Below the pieces are notes generated by a model. The model made no database searches and had not been told where the DNA came from. It was given only the letters and a program-made list of their open reading frames with translations. Positions 8,168 to 17,319 of a DNA stretch of 34,267 nt are shown here, piece after piece. Origin of the DNA: Hyphomicrobiales bacterium (GTDB lineage Bacteria > Pseudomonadota > Alphaproteobacteria > Rhizobiales > Rhizobiaceae). The DNA lies in NCBI GenBank assembly GCA_900466605.1, contig UBMU01000025.1, forward strand, positions 40,790-75,056, read 5' to 3'. Numbering within the stretch: the stretch's first letter is position 1; each line of letters begins with the position of its first letter. A program made the position numbers and the translations under genes.

Positions 8168-8698
8168 ATGAGCCGAATTCACACCCCGGCAATGAGCCGC
8201 ATGCAGAATTTCGCCCGTAACCCCGTCATGATCGCGCTTGTCGCCGGTCTTGCTCTGGCCGGTTGCGCCAACAAGAAGAACATGGCCAACAGCGCCGGCG
8301 ATCTCGGCCTCGGCGCTGGCGCCGCGACCCCGGGTTCGGCCCAGGACTTCACCGTTAACGTCGGCGACCGCATCTTCTTCGACACCGATTCCACCTCGAT
8401 CCGTGCAGACGCGTCCCAGACGCTCGACCGTCAGGCTCAGTGGCTCGCCCGTTACCCGAAGTATGCGATCACCGTCGAAGGCCATGCCGACGAACGCGGC
8501 ACGCGCGAATACAACCTTGCTCTGGGCGCTCGCCGTGCTGCTGCTACAAAGGATTACCTCGCTTCGCGTGGCGTTCCGGCACAGCGTATGAAGACGATCT
8601 CCTACGGCAAGGAACGCCCGGTTGCCGTCTGCGACGATATTTCCTGCTGGTCGCAGAACCGCCGCGCCGTTACCGTTCTCGGCGGCGCCGGCATGTAA
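8168..8698 (+). CDS. pal: Peptidoglycan-associated lipoprotein Pal
   Basis: Pal anchors the outer membrane to peptidoglycan and is the target of TolB. The 176-residue protein has a long signal peptide with a lipobox LALAGC; Cys33 is the lipidation site. After a Gly/Ala linker comes the OmpA-like domain (about 62-172). Its peptidoglycan-binding segment is VEGHADERGTREYN plus LALGARRA, with the conserved Asp and Arg present. Two further cysteines (155 and 160) in CDDISC may form a disulfide. The start at 8168 has an AAGGAG Shine-Dalgarno; an extension to 8105 is in frame but has none. The 156-bp gap after tolB and the terminator just downstream suggest that pal can be expressed on its own. Confidence 0.96.
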   Translation: MSRIHTPAMSRMQNFARNPVMIALVAGLALAGCANKKNMANSAGDLGLGAGAATPGSAQDFTVNVGDRIFFDTDSTSIRADASQTLDRQAQWLARYPKYAITVEGHADERGTREYNLALGARRAAATKDYLASRGVPAQRMKTISYGKERPVAVCDDISCWSQNRRAVTVLGGAGM

Positions 8699-8722
8699 TT
8701 GCCGGGAAACATTACAATTTCG

Positions 8723-8757
8723 AAAGGCGGCTCCATCGCGGGCCGCCTTTTCTTTTT
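8723..8757 (+). terminator. Intrinsic terminator after pal
   Basis: A perfect 9-bp stem (AAAGGCGGC at 8723-8731, GCCGCCTTT at 8742-8750) with a 10-nt loop is followed by TCTTTTT. It lies 25 nt after the pal stop and separates pal from cpoB. Confidence 0.9.
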
Positions 8758-8858
8758 GAACACACTTTGGCCAGTTTCCGTTGCTTTTTGAAAGCAATTG
8801 GAAAAATCTCCTGTTCGTGCCAATAGGCGCGAAGAATCACTGGGACAGGACGAACCAT

Positions 8859-9860
8859 ATGAAAAAACTTGTCGTTGCGGGCATGCTTTGCCTCGCGGCC
8901 GTGGCCGTGGCAGGCCAATCGGCGAATGCGACGTCGCTTTTGGGTTGGCAGATCGGCGGCAGGGCTGCGGATCGGCAGCCGCAGGCACCGGTTGTAAACG
9001 TGCAGGCTGGTGGCTCCGAAGTTCGCATTCAGCAGCTTGAAGAGCAGCTGCGCCAGCTGAACGGCCGCATCGAGGAAATGAGCTTCCAGCTCCTGCAGAT
9101 GCAGGAAACGATCCGCAAGGCGCAGGAAGACAACGAATTCCGCTTCCAGGAACTGGAAAAGGGCGGCGGCGGTAGTGCCGGCAGCAGCCCCAAGACGATG
9201 AAGAAGAGCGAGGCAGACGTGCCTCCTCCGTCCCAAGGTCAAAGCGCCGGTGATGATGTCGCCCGCGTCATCCAAGCACCTCAGGGAGCCGAAACGGCTC
9301 CCTCGCCGGATGTTGCGGCGAACGAAGGTCTCGGCCAGCCGCCAAAACAGCTCGGTTCGATCGACTTCGACCAGAGCGGCAACGCCGTCGGCGGCTCCGT
9401 CAATCAGGGCGCCACGGTTGGATCCGCTCCGCTTCCTGGCGTCGATTCCGGGCGGTCGTCGCAGACTGCTTCGCTTGGTAGCGAGGCTGACCAGTACAAG
9501 GCCGCCTATGGCCATGTGCTTTCTGGTGACTACTCGACGGCGGAGAAGGAATTTACCCAGTACATCGCCCAGTACCCGAGCAGCGCACGCGCAGCCGATG
9601 CCAATTTCTGGCTTGGTGAGGCGCTCTACTCGCAGGGGAAGTACAATGAGGCCGCCAAGACCTTCCTTGATGCCCACAAGAAGTATGGCAGCTCAGAAAA
9701 AGCGCCGGAAATGCTTTTGAAGCTCGGCATGTCACTCGCTGCGCTCGACAATACTGAAACTGCATGTGCTACGCTGCGGGAGGTCTCGAAGCGTTATCCC
9801 AAGGCTTCGCGTGCCGTGATAACCAAGGTTGCCAGCGAGCAAAAACGTCTCGCCTGCTAG
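8859..9860 (+). CDS. cpoB: Cell division coordinator CpoB (YbgF)
   Basis: CpoB is a periplasmic protein that couples Tol-Pal to septal peptidoglycan synthesis in E. coli. The 333-residue product has a Sec signal peptide (about residues 1-25, ending SANA-TS). A trimerising coiled coil follows at about 48-86 (RIQQLEEQLRQLNGRIEEM and on). Next is a long low-complexity linker rich in Gly, Ser, Pro and Gln (about 105-205). The C-terminal TPR domain (about 210-330) has repeats DQYKAAYGHVLSGDYSTAEKEF, ANFWLGEALYSQGKYNEAAKTF and PEMLLKLGMSLAALDNTETA, split here for clarity. The linker is longer than in enterobacterial CpoB. The start at 8859 has an AGGA Shine-Dalgarno. tilS begins within about 45 nt. 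Confidence 0.92.
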   Translation: MKKLVVAGMLCLAAVAVAGQSANATSLLGWQIGGRAADRQPQAPVVNVQAGGSEVRIQQLEEQLRQLNGRIEEMSFQLLQMQETIRKAQEDNEFRFQELEKGGGGSAGSSPKTMKKSEADVPPPSQGQSAGDDVARVIQAPQGAETAPSPDVAANEGLGQPPKQLGSIDFDQSGNAVGGSVNQGATVGSAPLPGVDSGRSSQTASLGSEADQYKAAYGHVLSGDYSTAEKEFTQYIAQYPSSARAADANFWLGEALYSQGKYNEAAKTFLDAHKKYGSSEKAPEMLLKLGMSLAALDNTETACATLREVSKRYPKASRAVITKVASEQKRLAC

Positions 9861-9872
9861 GGTTTTCCGGTC

Positions 9873-11198
9873 TTGCGCCCGGACGGCCCCCTTCTACCGG
9901 TGATGGCTGCGCGCCGTTTCCTCGACTCGCTGGTCAAGCCCTCGCGTATCCTTGTTGCGATTTCGGGCGGAAGCGATTCAACCGGCCTGCTTCTCGCTCT
10001 CGCCGAAGCTCTCGAGCCCACACCCAACACGAAAATATCTCTTTGTGCCGTAACCGTCGATCATGCGTTGCGGACAGAATCAGCAGATGAGGCGCAGCAG
10101 GTTGCAGCCCTCTGCAGGTCGATTGATATACCGCACACAACAATGATCTGGCGGGGCAAGAAGCCCAGTGCCGGAATCATGGCGGCAGCGCGCGACGCCC
10201 GCTATACGCTGCTGGCCGACGCCGCAGATAGCCTTGCCGCCGACGTTATCGTCACCGGCCATACAGCGGACGATCAGCGCGAGACGCTCGCCATGCGGAG
10301 GGAGCGTTCAGAGCAGCCGAGCACCGGTATCGCCGATCTCGTCCTTTTCGACCGACGGCTGTGGGTTGCCCGACCGCTGCTGGGATGTCAGCGGGAGGCG
10401 ATCCGCGATTACCTTCGCGCGAAGCATGTCGGTTGGCTCGACGACCCAAGCAACGATGACCCGAAGTACGAACGCGTGCGGATGCGATCGCGCCTCGCGG
10501 AAGAGGTCGAGACGGTTTCGCCATGGGAAGGTGCGGGTGAATTGCGCGCGAGTGTCTCTGCGTCGGCAGCTCGTTGGTTGGACCAATATTTCGTCCTGCA
10601 TTCTCCCTTTGTCGGGCAAATCGTGTCGGCCGGGCTAACCGCTGAGCGATACGTCCTCGATTATGCCATCGCGCGCCTTGCCGCGGTGTTCGGCGGGCAG
10701 GCGTTTCCGCTCGGTCGTAAGCAGATGGACGACGTGCAGGCGCTTATCGAAGGTGGTCAGCCGGGGCGAACGACCGCGGGCAGGGTGGTGTTTGACCTTC
10801 GGCGCGACGGCCTCTTCCTTGTCCGCGAAAGCCGCGGCATCCCGTCGTTGACGCTGGAACGCGGCGCCCGGGATGTATGGGATGGGCGATTGCTGGTCGA
10901 GAATTCAGCTCACGAGGAAATCGGGATTGTTGCCGGCCAAGCAGAAACGGCAAGCGGTCAACTCCCAAGGGGAGTCTTCCGGCGGGCCTTGGCGGTGGCG
11001 CCGCGTATCGTCGATGCAGGAGGACGCGAGGCTTCCGACAGAGTTGCCGAGAAAGTCCGGATTGCGCCCTATTTTTCGCCCTTCGACCGTTTTTTGACAC
11101 GATTTGATTTCATGTTCGCGCAAAGTCTTGCGGCTGCCTTTGGAACACGCCCCTATCCAAAACCGCCTTTAGGTCTTATTGACGGAAAATCTATCTAA
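9873..11198 (+). CDS. tilS: tRNA(Ile)-lysidine synthase TilS
   Basis: TilS adds lysine to C34 of the CAU-anticodon tRNA-Ile so that it reads AUA as isoleucine. The PP-loop ATPase motif SGGSDS lies at residues 31-36 of the longest form, followed by TVDHALR and GHTADDQRET, and then the N-type lysidine-synthase segment RPLLGCQREAIRDYL and WLDDPSND. The C-terminal part is divergent, as is usual in alphaproteobacteria. The start is uncertain: TTG 9873 gives 441 residues, while GTG 9900 and ATG 9903 are close alternatives, none with a clear Shine-Dalgarno. The frame is the same as cpoB, whose stop bounds it at 9860, so co-transcription and coupling with cpoB are likely. Confidence 0.92.
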   Translation: MRPDGPLLPVMAARRFLDSLVKPSRILVAISGGSDSTGLLLALAEALEPTPNTKISLCAVTVDHALRTESADEAQQVAALCRSIDIPHTTMIWRGKKPSAGIMAAARDARYTLLADAADSLAADVIVTGHTADDQRETLAMRRERSEQPSTGIADLVLFDRRLWVARPLLGCQREAIRDYLRAKHVGWLDDPSNDDPKYERVRMRSRLAEEVETVSPWEGAGELRASVSASAARWLDQYFVLHSPFVGQIVSAGLTAERYVLDYAIARLAAVFGGQAFPLGRKQMDDVQALIEGGQPGRTTAGRVVFDLRRDGLFLVRESRGIPSLTLERGARDVWDGRLLVENSAHEEIGIVAGQAETASGQLPRGVFRRALAVAPRIVDAGGREASDRVAEKVRIAPYFSPFDRFLTRFDFMFAQSLAAAFGTRPYPKPPLGLIDGKSI

Positions 11199-11211
11199 CA
11201 GTCCAGATTGC

Positions 11212-11240
11212 CTTGGCATTCAGCTAAGGCAATCCTATGT
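11212..11240 (+). promoter_or_regulatory. RpoH (sigma-32)-type promoter of ftsH
   Basis: The sequence CTTGGC (11212-11217), a 16-nt spacer, and CCTATGT (11234-11240) fit the heat-shock sigma consensus known for rhizobial RpoH (CTTGAC, 16-17 nt, CYTATNT) with one mismatch in the -35 box. Transcription would start near 11247, about 50 nt before the ftsH ATG. Heat control of ftsH is known in many proteobacteria; here it is inferred from the motif. Confidence 0.7.
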
Positions 11241-11296
11241 TAGAGGCCAAATTAGACCGTCGCCATGAGGCGGCTGTTCCAGTGCTGGGGAGTTCG

Positions 11297-13228
<1,932 letters not shown>

Positions 13229-13249
13229 TTTCTCGTGAGAAATGACTTT

Positions 13250-13281
13250 AAGGCCGGGGCCCAGCTGGACCCCGGCCTTTT
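13250..13281 (+). terminator. Intrinsic terminator after ftsH
   Basis: A perfect 10-bp GC-rich stem (AAGGCCGGGG at 13250-13259, CCCCGGCCTT at 13270-13279) with a 10-nt loop is followed by a short T run. It lies 21 nt after the ftsH stop. Confidence 0.88.
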
Positions 13282-13340
13282 GCGTCGGTAACGCGATGTA
13301 ATGGGTTTTCTTGCTAATTTACGTGATGGTCACGGCGATT

Positions 13341-13360
13341 TATGTCATGCCGGTGACATA
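13341..13360. promoter_or_regulatory. Perfect dyad upstream of glmM
   Basis: TATGTCA (13341-13347), six nucleotides, then TGACATA (13354-13360) form a perfect 7-6-7 inverted repeat about 105 nt upstream of the glmM ATG. The form is that of a dimeric regulator's operator rather than an RNA terminator, as it has no T run. The cognate protein is unknown to me. Confidence 0.4.
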
Positions 13361-13464
13361 GGGAGGCCTCATTCGAGGCTCTTGTAGCGACGCCTCGCAT
13401 ATGGCGGGTTAGTTTTTGCAAGCGATAATGCGCAGCCTGAAGGCGCGCCAGCACAGGGGTGCAT

Positions 13465-14817
13465 ATGAAAAGACGCTATTTCGGTACCGACGGCATACGC
13501 GGTCAATCCAACGTGTTCCCGATGACGCCGGATCTTGCGATGCGGGTAGGTATCGCAGTTGGAACTATTTTTCGCCGAGGCAACCACCGTCATCGCGTCG
13601 TGATAGGCAAGGATACGCGCCTTTCGGGTTACATGCTGGAAAACGCGATGGTCGCGGGCTTCACGGCGGCAGGCATCGATGCGTTCGTTCTTGGCCCTAT
13701 TCCGACGCCAGCCGTGGCCATGCTGACGCGGTCCTTGCGCGCCGATATCGGCGTCATGATCTCCGCCTCGCACAATCCTTACGAGGATAACGGTATCAAG
13801 CTTTTTGGACCCGACGGTTACAAGCTGTCCGACGATCTGGAAGCGCAAATCGAGGATCTGCTTGAGAAGGATCTTTCCACGCAGCTTGCAAAGTCGGATG
13901 ACATCGGGCGCGCAAAGCGCGTCGACGGCGTTCACGATCGCTATATCGAGCATGCAAAGCGCACGTTGCCGCGTGACGTAACTTTGCAGGGCTTGAGGAT
14001 CGCGATCGACTGCGCAAATGGGGCGGCCTACAAGGTGGCACCCGCCGTTCTCTGGGAGCTCGGTGCCGACGTTGTGACCATCGGCAACGAGCCGAACGGC
14101 ACGAACATCAACCTCAATTGCGGCTCCACCAGCCCAGTCGCTCTACAGAAGAAGGTCGATGAGGTGCGCGCCGATATCGGCATCGCGCTCGATGGCGATG
14201 CTGACCGTGTAATCATCGTTGATGAAAACGGCGCAGTCGTCGACGGCGACCAGCTGATGGCCGTCATCGCCGAGAGCTATGCCGAGAGCCAGCAGCTTCG
14301 TGGTGGCGGTATTGTCGCGACCGTCATGTCGAATCTGGGGCTTGAACGCTTCCTCGGCGACAAAGGGCTTGGTCTCGTACGCACCATGGTTGGCGACCGC
14401 TACGTCGTCGAACACATGCGCCAGCACAACTATAATGTCGGTGGTGAACAGTCAGGCCATATCGTGCTGTCTGACTACGGCACGACGGGGGACGGTCTGG
14501 TGGCAGCGCTGCAGATCCTTGCTGCGGTCAAGCGAACTGGCAAGACGGTAAGCGAAGTCTGCCGTCGCTTTGATCCGGTTCCACAGCTGTTGCGCAACGT
14601 CCGTATTTCAGGCGGCAAGCCGCTGGAGGATATCCAGGTGCAGAAGGCGATTGCCGATGCGGAAGCTGAGCTTGCCAAGAACGGCCGTCTGGTCATCCGT
14701 CCTTCCGGCACGGAGCCTCTGATCCGCGTCATGGCCGAGGGCGATGACCGATCCCAGATCGAGCGGATCGTCAACGAATTGATTGGCACGATATCCAGCG
14801 TCCGCTCGGCGGCCTAG
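13465..14817 (+). CDS. glmM: Phosphoglucosamine mutase GlmM
   Basis: GlmM interconverts glucosamine-6-phosphate and glucosamine-1-phosphate on the way to UDP-GlcNAc for peptidoglycan and LPS. The 450-residue cytosolic enzyme begins with RRYFGTDGIRG, carries the phosphoserine motif ISASHNP with Ser102, the Mg-binding loop ALDGDADR (about residues 238-245), the sugar-specificity loop GGEQSGH, and the C-terminal phosphate-binding RPSGTEPLIRVM. The length is normal. The start at ATG 13465 has GGGG at good spacing; a GTG two codons earlier is in frame. The gene stands between the ftsH and glmM terminators, so it is probably monocistronic. The ftsH-glmM order is common in proteobacteria. Confidence 0.97.
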   Translation: MKRRYFGTDGIRGQSNVFPMTPDLAMRVGIAVGTIFRRGNHRHRVVIGKDTRLSGYMLENAMVAGFTAAGIDAFVLGPIPTPAVAMLTRSLRADIGVMISASHNPYEDNGIKLFGPDGYKLSDDLEAQIEDLLEKDLSTQLAKSDDIGRAKRVDGVHDRYIEHAKRTLPRDVTLQGLRIAIDCANGAAYKVAPAVLWELGADVVTIGNEPNGTNINLNCGSTSPVALQKKVDEVRADIGIALDGDADRVIIVDENGAVVDGDQLMAVIAESYAESQQLRGGGIVATVMSNLGLERFLGDKGLGLVRTMVGDRYVVEHMRQHNYNVGGEQSGHIVLSDYGTTGDGLVAALQILAAVKRTGKTVSEVCRRFDPVPQLLRNVRISGGKPLEDIQVQKAIADAEAELAKNGRLVIRPSGTEPLIRVMAEGDDRSQIERIVNELIGTISSVRSAA

Positions 14818-14838
14818 TATCTTTTTCACCGTGATCCG

Positions 14839-14868
14839 AAGCCGGCACCATTCGTGCCGGCTTTTTCT
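14839..14868 (+). terminator. Intrinsic terminator after glmM
   Basis: A perfect 10-bp stem (AAGCCGGCAC at 14839-14848, GTGCCGGCTT at 14854-14863) with the loop CATTC runs into a T-rich tail, 21 nt after the glmM stop. Confidence 0.93.
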
Positions 14869-14924
14869 TTTCGACGGCGATTTATGGTTCATGAAGCGGC
14901 AAGAAACACGGTAAATATTTGTAG

Positions 14925-14939
14925 TTAAGCGGGTTTTAA
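14925..14939. promoter_or_regulatory. Perfect CtrA box upstream of the outer-membrane protein gene
   Basis: TTAA-GCGGGTT-TTAA matches TTAA-N7-TTAA at all eight core bases. It ends 82 nt before the ATG of the beta-barrel gene. The second half could overlap a -35 box, with CATATC about 20 nt further as a weak -10, the usual arrangement of CtrA-activated promoters. Binding is inferred. Confidence 0.55.
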
Positions 14940-15021
14940 CGTTTCTGTTTCATTGTCCATATCCGAAGCATTTGGGTTGGCGACGGTTGTCGGCCGATCT
15001 GTTGAACTTTGGAGCTGGTTC

Positions 15022-15846
15022 ATGAAGAGAAGCCTGTCCGGCATCTTTGCCGCGTTGATAATTGCATCGAATGCCCATGCTGCGGACCTCACGCCCGCGC
15101 AGCCGGTTCCGGAAATGGTGCCGGAAGTTACCGTCACCGAAGCCACCGGCTGGTATCTCCGCGGCGACGTCGGATACGGTTGGTCCGATCTGCGTGGTGC
15201 GAACTACTTCCAGGGTAGCAACGCAAGCGAAGTGGATTTCGCCACGGCTGATCTGCGTGATGGCTTTACCGGCGGCGGCGGTGTCGGCTACCAGGTCAAC
15301 AACTACTTTCGCACCGACCTGACACTTGACTATTTCGGCAAGGCTGACTTCCACGGTTCGACGATCGGCAGCTGCGGCGTTGCCACGGCTTGTACGTCCA
15401 GCGACATCTCGTCGCTGACGGCCTGGAGCCTGATGGCAAATGCCTACGTCGATCTCGGCACGTACGGCTACTTTACCCCCTACGTCGGCGCCGGTATCGG
15501 TGGGACGCACGTGAAGTGGAGGGATCTGCAGAACACATCGTGCGAAACGGGCAATTCGTCAAACTGCGACCCGACCTTCACGCATGATGGCAAGAGCAAC
15601 TGGCGCTTCAGCTACGCCCTCATGGCTGGTGCCACGATCGATGTGACCTGCAACGTGAAGGCGGATGTCGGCTACCGCTTCCTCCACGTCGATGGCGGCG
15701 AGATGTTTGGCTACAATGCGGGTGGCGGCCCCGGCCGCGACAAGGGCTTCAACGTTCACGAAGCTCGCGTCGGCGCCCGATACCTCTTCGGTGGTTGCGC
15801 TCCCGCTCCCTATGAACCGCCTCCTGCTATGCCTGTCTACAAGTAA
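15022..15846 (+). CDS. Outer-membrane beta-barrel protein (Omp25/RopB-like porin family)
   Basis: This 274-residue exported protein has a clear Sec signal peptide (residues 1-20, cleavage after NAHA) and a short Pro-rich N-terminal tail (PAQPVPEMVPEV). Alternating aromatic/polar strands typical of a small outer-membrane barrel follow, for example GWYLRGDVGYGWSD, GGGVGYQVNNYFRTDLTL, YGYFTPYVGAGIGG, FSYALMAGATIDV and KADVGYRFLHVDGG. The end is VGARYLFGG plus a Pro-rich tail (APAPYEPPPAMPVYK), so the last strand is not C-terminal as in classic porins. Two pairs of cysteines (CGVATAC, CETGNSSNC) probably form disulfides in surface loops. The start at 15022 has GGAG upstream. A perfect CtrA box and a downstream terminator frame it as a single-gene unit. 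Confidence 0.88.
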   Translation: MKRSLSGIFAALIIASNAHAADLTPAQPVPEMVPEVTVTEATGWYLRGDVGYGWSDLRGANYFQGSNASEVDFATADLRDGFTGGGGVGYQVNNYFRTDLTLDYFGKADFHGSTIGSCGVATACTSSDISSLTAWSLMANAYVDLGTYGYFTPYVGAGIGGTHVKWRDLQNTSCETGNSSNCDPTFTHDGKSNWRFSYALMAGATIDVTCNVKADVGYRFLHVDGGEMFGYNAGGGPGRDKGFNVHEARVGARYLFGGCAPAPYEPPPAMPVYK

Positions 15847-15866
15847 GTTTTCGCCTACTGATACTG

Positions 15867-15897
15867 AAAAGCCGCCCATTCGGGCGGCTTTTTGTTT
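15867..15897 (+). terminator. Intrinsic terminator after the beta-barrel gene
   Basis: An 11-bp stem (AAAAGCCGCCC at 15867-15877, GGGCGGCTTTT at 15882-15892) with the tetraloop ATTC is followed by further Ts, 20 nt after the stop. Confidence 0.95.
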
Positions 15898-15970
15898 CGC
15901 GTGTCGTTGATCGCGACCTGACTGCTTCTATTGGGTGCGTCAAAAAATCCCCCAGTTGCGACACTTCCCC

Positions 15971-15998
15971 GTTGACTATGTCAGGTGCGATCTATATC
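15971..15998 (+). promoter_or_regulatory. Possible housekeeping promoter of serC
   Basis: GTTGAC (15971-15976) and CTATAT (15992-15997) resemble the rhizobial sigma-70 boxes CTTGAC and CTATAT, but the spacer is 15 nt instead of about 17. A start near 16004 would fit the beginning of the serC leader. Confidence 0.35.
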
Positions 15999-16011
15999 CA
16001 CGGCGGCGGGA

Positions 16012-16054
16012 CACTCCTCCCCAACGAGGAGCTATCTATCTGGAAGGATAGCAG
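16012..16054 (+). ncRNA. serC leader RNA motif (5' UTR of serC)
   Basis: Two adjacent hairpins precede serC. CTCCTC (16014-16019) pairs with GAGGAG (16026-16031), and CTATC (16032-16036) pairs with GATAG (16047-16051). The second stem sequesters part of the ribosome-binding site GGAAGGA just before the ATG. This agrees with the serC RNA motif described from alphaproteobacterial comparative genomics, whose last stem overlaps the serC ribosome-binding site; its ligand is not known to me. The match is from memory of the motif's layout, not a covariance search. Confidence 0.65.
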
Positions 16055-17233
16055 ATGACGAAGACCGCAAAGCCGGACGTGCGTCCGCAAAACACCCATT
16101 TTTCTTCTGGCCCTTGCTCGAAGCGCCCCGGTTGGTCGCTCGACGCTCTTTCCGACGCGCCTCTTGGCCGTTCGCACCGTGCGAAGGTCGGAAAGACAAA
16201 GCTCAAGCAGGCCATCGATCTTACCCGTGAAATTCTGGAAGTGCCTGCGGATTACCGCATCGGCATCGTTCCTGCCTCCGATACCGGCGCCGTCGAAATG
16301 GCGCTCTGGTCGCTGCTCGGCGAGCGCGGTGTCGACATGGTCGCCTGGGAAAGCTTTGGCGCCGGTTGGGTTACCGACGTCGTCAAGCAGCTGAAGCTGA
16401 AAGACGTCCGTAAAATCGAAGCCGGTTACGGCGAGCTGCCGGACCTTTCGACCATCGATTTCGACCGCGACGTCGTCTTCACCTGGAACGGCACCACCTC
16501 GGGCGTTCGCGTCCCGAACGGCGACTTCATTCCCGCCGATCGCAAGGGTCTGACGATCTGCGACGCGACCTCTGCCGCTTTCGCGCAGAACCTCGATTTC
16601 GCCAAGCTCGATGTCGTCACCTTCTCCTGGCAGAAGGTTCTCGGCGGCGAGGGCGCTCATGGCGTCATTATCCTGTCGCCGCGCGCCGTCGAGCGTCTCA
16701 CCACTTACGCACCGGCCTGGCCGCTGCCGAAGATCTTCCGCATGACTTCGGGCGGCAAGCTGATCGAGGGCATCTTCACCGGCGAAACCATCAATACGCC
16801 GTCGATGCTCTGCGTTGAAGATTATATCGATGCGCTGCAGTGGTCGAAGCAAGTCGGCGGCCTCAAGGGGCTGATGGCCCGCGCCGATGCCAACGCCAAG
16901 GTTATCGCCGATTTCGTTGCCGCCAACGACTGGATCGCCAATCTCGCGGTCAAGGCCGAAACAGCTTCCAACACCTCGGTCTGCCTGAAGATCACCGACA
17001 AGGATGTTGCGGCGCTGGACGCCGACGGCCAGGCGAACTTTGCCAAGGGTCTCGTCAGCCTGCTCGACAAGGAAGGTGTCGCCTACGACATCGGTCACTA
17101 CCGTGACGCGCCGTCCGGCCTTCGCATCTGGGCAGGTGCCACCATTGAGACTGCTGATATGCAGAAGCTGATGCCGTGGCTGACCTGGGCGTTCGAGACC
17201 CAGAAGGCGACGCTTTCACAGGCTGCTGCCTGA
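16055..17233 (+). CDS. serC: Phosphoserine aminotransferase SerC
   Basis: SerC converts 3-phosphohydroxypyruvate and glutamate to phosphoserine, the second step of serine synthesis, and acts also in pyridoxal phosphate synthesis. The 392-residue enzyme belongs to the alphaproteobacterial form of the family, which starts with FSSGPCSKRPGWSLDAL. The PLP-binding Lys is Lys194 in FSWQKVLGGEGAHG; upstream ICDATSAAFA supplies the Asp that contacts the pyridine ring. The start at ATG 16055 directly follows the leader hairpin that can mask its ribosome-binding site. serA follows after 86 nt, so the two form an operon for the first two steps of the pathway. Confidence 0.96.
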   Translation: MTKTAKPDVRPQNTHFSSGPCSKRPGWSLDALSDAPLGRSHRAKVGKTKLKQAIDLTREILEVPADYRIGIVPASDTGAVEMALWSLLGERGVDMVAWESFGAGWVTDVVKQLKLKDVRKIEAGYGELPDLSTIDFDRDVVFTWNGTTSGVRVPNGDFIPADRKGLTICDATSAAFAQNLDFAKLDVVTFSWQKVLGGEGAHGVIILSPRAVERLTTYAPAWPLPKIFRMTSGGKLIEGIFTGETINTPSMLCVEDYIDALQWSKQVGGLKGLMARADANAKVIADFVAANDWIANLAVKAETASNTSVCLKITDKDVAALDADGQANFAKGLVSLLDKEGVAYDIGHYRDAPSGLRIWAGATIETADMQKLMPWLTWAFETQKATLSQAAA

Positions 17234-17246
17234 GCTGATCGCATCC

Positions 17247-17269
17247 GGCTCCGCCGAACGGGCGGAGCC
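17247..17269 (+). other. Hairpin in the serC-serA intercistronic gap
   Basis: GGCTCCGCC (17247-17255) and GGCGGAGCC (17261-17269) form a perfect 9-bp stem with a 5-nt loop. No T run follows directly (TCGCATCC), so it is not a standard terminator. It may set the serC:serA ratio through RNA processing or stability. Confidence 0.6.
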
Positions 17270-17319
17270 TCGCATCCCTGATTTCATCCATTGCTGAACT
17301 TTTTTGAAGGAAGCCCCCA

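Noticed and set aside
9873..11198. Damaged tilS because of a weak start and divergent C-terminus
   Set aside because: The PP-loop and lysidine-synthase motifs are intact and the frame is continuous. Divergent C-termini are normal for alphaproteobacterial TilS, and uncertain starts do not imply a pseudogene.
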